64,000 nucleotides of DNA from contig NZ_JAMLIG010000001.1 in assembly GCF_023954305.1 (NCBI RefSeq), positions 3,678,001 to 3,742,000 on the forward strand, read 5' to 3'. Made by a program: the position numbers and the translations under genes. Below, one piece after another: positions 61,426 to 64,000 of this stretch (its first letter is position 1; each line of letters begins with the position of its first letter). The notes beneath the pieces were generated by a model. That model was not told the DNA's origin. It saw nothing but the letters and a program-made list of their open reading frames with translations, and did not search any database. The stretch is from Mesorhizobium sp. (GTDB taxonomy: Bacteria; Pseudomonadota; Alphaproteobacteria; Rhizobiales; Rhizobiaceae).

Positions 61426-62061
61426 TCAGCCCCCAGTGTCGCTATTGGACGCGGCGAGTGGCTTCGATTCCGGCGACCCCCGATGGCGCAGGAAGATCGA
61501 CAGGACGACGAGGACAGCCGTCGACAGGAATTCCGACTGCCAGTTCTGGAACGACTCGAACCAGAAGGTCGGGTCGCCGAGATGGGCGACGAGGGAAGCG
61601 GCAGGCTGTCCATGGGCCAGCGCTTCCTCGTTGCGCGCCTCGGCGCTCGACAGCCAGTGCAGGACGAAGGACAGGACGAAGAGCAGCGCCAGCACCAGGC
61701 CGAGGCCGTGGTCGTAGATCCATTCGCCGATCCGGCTTGCCGCGCGACGATGCGGCGGGACCTCGTCGCCCGGCCGATAGGGGTCGTCCGGGTCCCGCGA
61801 TTCGGCCGAGCCGCGTTGGAAGAGGATCGCGGTCAGGACGACATAGGCCGACATCTGCAGGAACTCGCTCTCCCAATTTTCGAAAAGGGCCGACAGGAAG
61901 GAGCCGGACAGGAGATAGACGCCGAGCGTCAACGCCGATTGGCCGTGGAGGGCGCGCATCTCGTTCTCCTGCGCCAGGCCGGAAAAGAGCATGCCCGCGA
62001 GGCTGAAGGCGAAGGCGCCGAGAAGCACGATGGTGAGGCCGTTGTCGCGCAGGACTTTCAT
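61426..62061 (-). CDS. DUF6766 family membrane protein with an internal duplication
   Basis: A 211-residue inner-membrane protein with four predicted helices (~8-28, 45-82, 118-138, 172-192). The two halves repeat one pattern: LFENWESEFLQMSAYVVLTA with FQRGSAESRDP, and SFQNWQSEFLSTAVLVVLSI with FLRHRGSPESK. This suggests a gene-internal duplication. Function is unknown. It heads a tight operon with the KTSC gene (1-base gap) and two small-protein genes. No clear promoter motif was found upstream. Confidence 0.85.
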   Translation of the reverse strand: MKVLRDNGLTIVLLGAFAFSLAGMLFSGLAQENEMRALHGQSALTLGVYLLSGSFLSALFENWESEFLQMSAYVVLTAILFQRGSAESRDPDDPYRPGDEVPPHRRAASRIGEWIYDHGLGLVLALLFVLSFVLHWLSSAEARNEEALAHGQPAASLVAHLGDPTFWFESFQNWQSEFLSTAVLVVLSIFLRHRGSPESKPLAASNSDTGG

Positions 62062-62217
62062 GACGGTTTGCTCCGCAGCCGATGAGTGAGAAACGGGCGG
62101 CAGGCGCCGAGGTTGCGGAGCGCCGGGCGCCGCCATGTTCCTGCCGATTTCGGAATCTGTTATCGCAACGTAAGGCGGCCGGCGAAGCGGGCGCTGTTCC
62201 TGGACCGAGGGGGTAGG

Positions 62218-62988
62218 ATGTCTGATACTTTCGCAGGGCGCCTGAGCCGGCGCGCATTTCTGGCCGGCGCGGCGGGTGCCGGCCTGTCTCCGGCCTTTCC
62301 GGCGCTGGCGCAGATGGAGCGCAAGCCGAACACCACGGTTCCCGACCTCGACAGCCCGGCGAGGATGTATGCGGCGCTGGTCGACGGCGGCCACCAGCTG
62401 CCGGCGATCCCGGTCGACAAGCTCAACAAGCGCCTGGTGCGCCAGGTCGTCATCGACCCGACCTTCGAGAAGCCCGGCACGATCGTCGTCGACACCTCGA
62501 CGCACTATCTCTATTTCGTGCTGGAGGGGCGCAAGGCGCTGCGCTACGGCGTCTCGCTGGGCAAGGCCGGGTTCGAATGGACCGGCAGCGCCACGATCCA
62601 GTTCAAGAAGGCCTGGCCGGTGTGGACGCCGCCGCCCGAGATGATCAACCGCAAGCCGGAACTGGCGAAATATGCCAATGGCATGCCGCCCGGCCCGCAG
62701 AGCCCGCTCGGCGCGCGCGCGCTCTACCTGTTCAAGAACGGCAAGGACACGATGTACCGGCTGCACGGCACGCCGGAATGGAGCTCGATCGGCAAGAACG
62801 CCTCGTCGGGCTGCGTGCGCATGCTGAACCAGGACGTGATCGACCTGCACGCCCGCGTCAGCGGGCCGACGATGGTGCATGTGCGGCACTCGATGTATCT
62901 CGGCGCCAACGCCGGCAGCGCGGGTTCGTCGAAGCCGACGACCGAGGCGATCGATTCAGGCGTGCCCGAGGGCGCGGAGGAATTGTAG
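62218..62988 (+). CDS. Tat-exported L,D-transpeptidase (YkuD/ErfK)
   Basis: Forms 3-3 cross-links in peptidoglycan or attaches proteins to it, in the periplasm. The 256-residue protein starts MSDTFAGRLSRRAFLAGAAG; the twin arginines and following hydrophobic stretch form a Tat signal, cut near FPALA-QME. The YkuD domain carries the catalytic cysteine C199 in SSGCVRML, after the conserved HGTPEWSSIG. A substrate-side YFVLEGRKALRYGVSLGK is present. The start at 62218 follows GGGGGTAGG. It is divergent from the DUF6766 operon. Confidence 0.95.
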   Translation: MSDTFAGRLSRRAFLAGAAGAGLSPAFPALAQMERKPNTTVPDLDSPARMYAALVDGGHQLPAIPVDKLNKRLVRQVVIDPTFEKPGTIVVDTSTHYLYFVLEGRKALRYGVSLGKAGFEWTGSATIQFKKAWPVWTPPPEMINRKPELAKYANGMPPGPQSPLGARALYLFKNGKDTMYRLHGTPEWSSIGKNASSGCVRMLNQDVIDLHARVSGPTMVHVRHSMYLGANAGSAGSSKPTTEAIDSGVPEGAEEL

Positions 62989-62994
62989 GGGGCC

Positions 62995-63046
62995 GGTCCT
63001 TCTCCCCGTGTGGGAGAAGGTGCCCCGAAGGGGCGGATGAGGGGCA
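62995..63046. repeat. Rhizobial intergenic palindromic repeat
   Basis: CCTTCTCCC (62998-63006) and GGGAGAAGG (63012-63020) form a perfect 9-bp stem around CGTGT; a second stem GCCCC/GGGGC with GAA loop (63022-63034) follows, then GGATGAGGGG. This double-hairpin sequence recurs in intergenic regions of Mesorhizobium, Brucella and relatives. It begins 7 bases after the L,D-transpeptidase stop and may double as its terminator. Confidence 0.75.
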
Positions 63047-63351
63047 TAGCGCGCAGTCTCGAAAGTTCGCGCTGCCCCTCACTGTCCTTCCGGACATTAG
63101 GTGGGACCCGCTGCCTGCGGCAGCTCCTGCGGCGACCGGCCTCTCACCCCCAAAAAACGTCCGTCCCTCCTTTCGCTCGCCTGCGCATCGCCATGCCCTT
63201 TCCGCTGCACCGACGCCATGGTGCATGAGGCCGGGGAGGGGGGTGGATAGATTTCCGGAAAATAGTCCTGACATATGGCGACATGCAGCGGTCGGCAGGG
63301 CCGGCGGGTGTCGTCCCGTCGATGCCGACCGTAAGGACGTCCAGACGCAGG
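63047..63351. other. Non-coding gap before higBA
   Basis: About 300 GC-rich bases with C-rich tracts (CCTCACCCCCAAAAAACG near 63146) and a G-rich tract (63229-63244). Short open frames here do not look coding. No further repeat, RNA or regulator site was found before the higBA promoter. Confidence 0.4.
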
Positions 63352-63387
63352 TTGCCTTATGTATCATCAAATGATACATATTGAACG
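63352..63387 (+). promoter_or_regulatory. higBA promoter with a perfect inverted-repeat operator
   Basis: -35 TTGCCT (63352-63357), a 17-base spacer and -10 TACATA (63375-63380). A perfect inverted repeat, ATGTATCAT (63359-63367) and ATGATACAT (63371-63379) around CAA, fills the spacer and -10. A start of transcription 6-7 bases after the -10 would fall on the GTG at 63387, so the mRNA may be leaderless. HigA is the expected repressor. Confidence 0.78.
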
Positions 63388-63668
63388 TGATCGTTTCGCT
63401 GAAGGGCAAGTTTGCGGAGGCGGTGGTCGCCGGCAGGGCCGCGAAAGGCTTTCCGGCCGATCTTCTCGCCGTGGCGGAGCGGAAGATGCAGGCACTCGAC
63501 AATGCGCATGTGCTTTCCGACCTGCGCTCGCCGCCCGGCAACAGGCTGGAGGCCCTGAAGGGCAATCGTGCGGGGCAGCACTCGATCCGGATCAACGACC
63601 AGTGGCGTATCTGCTTCGTCTGGACGGATGCCGGCGCCGAGGATGTCGAGATCGTGGATTATCATTAG
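63387..63668 (+). CDS. higB: HigB/RelE-type toxin
   Basis: A 93-residue ribosome-dependent mRNA interferase of the RelE fold. Core motifs are LSDLRSPPGNRLEALKGNRA and GQHSIRINDQWRICFVWTD, ending VEIVDYH, the HigB-1 pattern of alphaproteobacteria. The start is probably GTG 63387 (MIVSLKGK), matching the family's MIxSF start; a TTG at 63381 is also in frame. No Shine-Dalgarno site exists, consistent with a leaderless mRNA. higA follows after 11 bases. Confidence 0.92.
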   Translation: MIVSLKGKFAEAVVAGRAAKGFPADLLAVAERKMQALDNAHVLSDLRSPPGNRLEALKGNRAGQHSIRINDQWRICFVWTDAGAEDVEIVDYH

Positions 63669-63679
63669 GAGTTTCGCTC

Positions 63680-63982
63680 ATGAGCATCAGCTTCGCCCGT
63701 CCTGTCCATCCCGGCGAGTTCCTGCGAGAGGAATACCTTGTGCCGCTCGGCATGAGCGCCGGAACCCTGGCACGCGAACTGCGCGTGCCGCGCACCCGTA
63801 TCGAGCGGATCGTCAAGGAGGAGATCGGCGTGACCCCCGACACGGCACTCAGGCTGGCAAAGTTCTTCGACACCACGCCGCAGTTCTGGATGAATTTCCA
63901 GACGGCGTGGGAATTGGCAGCCGAGGCGCGGGCGAAGAAGGACGAGATCGGGCAGATCAGGGCGATGGAGCGGGCGGCGTAG
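63680..63982 (+). CDS. higA: HigA antitoxin (XRE family)
   Basis: A 100-residue antitoxin with a helix-turn-helix: FARPVHPGEFLREEYLVPLG, MSAGTLARELRVPRTRIERI, VTPDTALRLAKFFDTTPQFW. It neutralises HigB and represses the operon by binding the promoter palindrome. The ATG at 63680 follows AGGAG. The toxin-first order is the usual higBA arrangement. Confidence 0.94.
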   Translation: MSISFARPVHPGEFLREEYLVPLGMSAGTLARELRVPRTRIERIVKEEIGVTPDTALRLAKFFDTTPQFWMNFQTAWELAAEARAKKDEIGQIRAMERAA

Positions 63983-64000
63983 GGGCGCTGGGGACAGTTT

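Noticed and set aside
63047..63351. Extra small genes between the L,D-transpeptidase and higB
   Set aside because: Open frames here are short, arginine/proline-rich shadows of GC-rich sequence without ribosome sites.

Overview
The window looks like chromosomal DNA of a GC-rich alphaproteobacterium of the Hyphomicrobiales, most like Mesorhizobium and other Phyllobacteriaceae. The reasons are the gene order of the division/cell-wall cluster, an FtsZ with a very long C-terminal linker, a betaine-lipid btaAB pair, an alphaproteobacterial-type RNase P RNA, a DUF1127 microprotein, a rhizobial-type intergenic palindrome and a cluster of GANTC (CcrM) sites. Assignment below family level is an inference. 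I saw no rRNA, tRNA, CRISPR array or phage.

Left part (1-12 kb): metabolic and envelope genes. These are the start of an amidase-like gene, a DMT exporter, an ornithine/lysine decarboxylase, LrgAB-type membrane proteins, two muramidases (an MltB-like lytic transglycosylase and a GH25 lipoprotein), a beta-lactamase-fold hydrolase, and btaAB for phosphorus-free betaine lipids. btaA is preceded by five 7-bp Pho half-boxes at exact 11-bp spacing. A livK-type gene carries a one-base frameshift and is followed by an AT-rich gene of unknown origin.

12-20 kb: a likely catabolic and uptake module. A fused 5-oxoprolinase/hydantoinase diverges from a TRAP transporter (dctP-dctQ-dctM), a winged-helix regulator and a BASS-like permease. 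A 26-bp palindrome lies in the shared promoter. 20-25.5 kb: a small lipoprotein, a TerB/J-domain protein, an AmpD-like amidase, an SLT transglycosylase, rnpB, a secreted protein and a Cys/Met-metabolism PLP enzyme.

25.7-51.4 kb: the complete dcw cluster, all on the plus strand: mraZ-rsmH-ftsL-ftsI-murE-murF-mraY-murD-ftsW-murG-murC-murB-(unknown gene)-ddl-ftsQ-ftsA-ftsZ, then lpxC, bamD, recN and ligA. Most junctions overlap by 1-13 bases. MraZ boxes sit on the mraZ promoter, and seven GANTC sites crowd the 113 bp before ddl, suggesting a second, cell-cycle-timed promoter for ddl-ftsQAZ. A terminator follows ftsZ.

51.4-64 kb: accessory and housekeeping genes. A hicB-hicA toxin-antitoxin operon is split by a 401-bp element with 34/35-bp inverted ends. 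Then come azlCD, aminopeptidase P, a DUF1127 protein, prmA, an SCO copper chaperone, cytochrome b561, creA, a hexapeptide acetyltransferase, an aldo/keto reductase, a YetF-type protein, a tight operon of four poorly known genes (DUF6766, KTSC and two small proteins), a Tat-exported L,D-transpeptidase, and a higBA toxin-antitoxin pair whose promoter contains a perfect inverted repeat.
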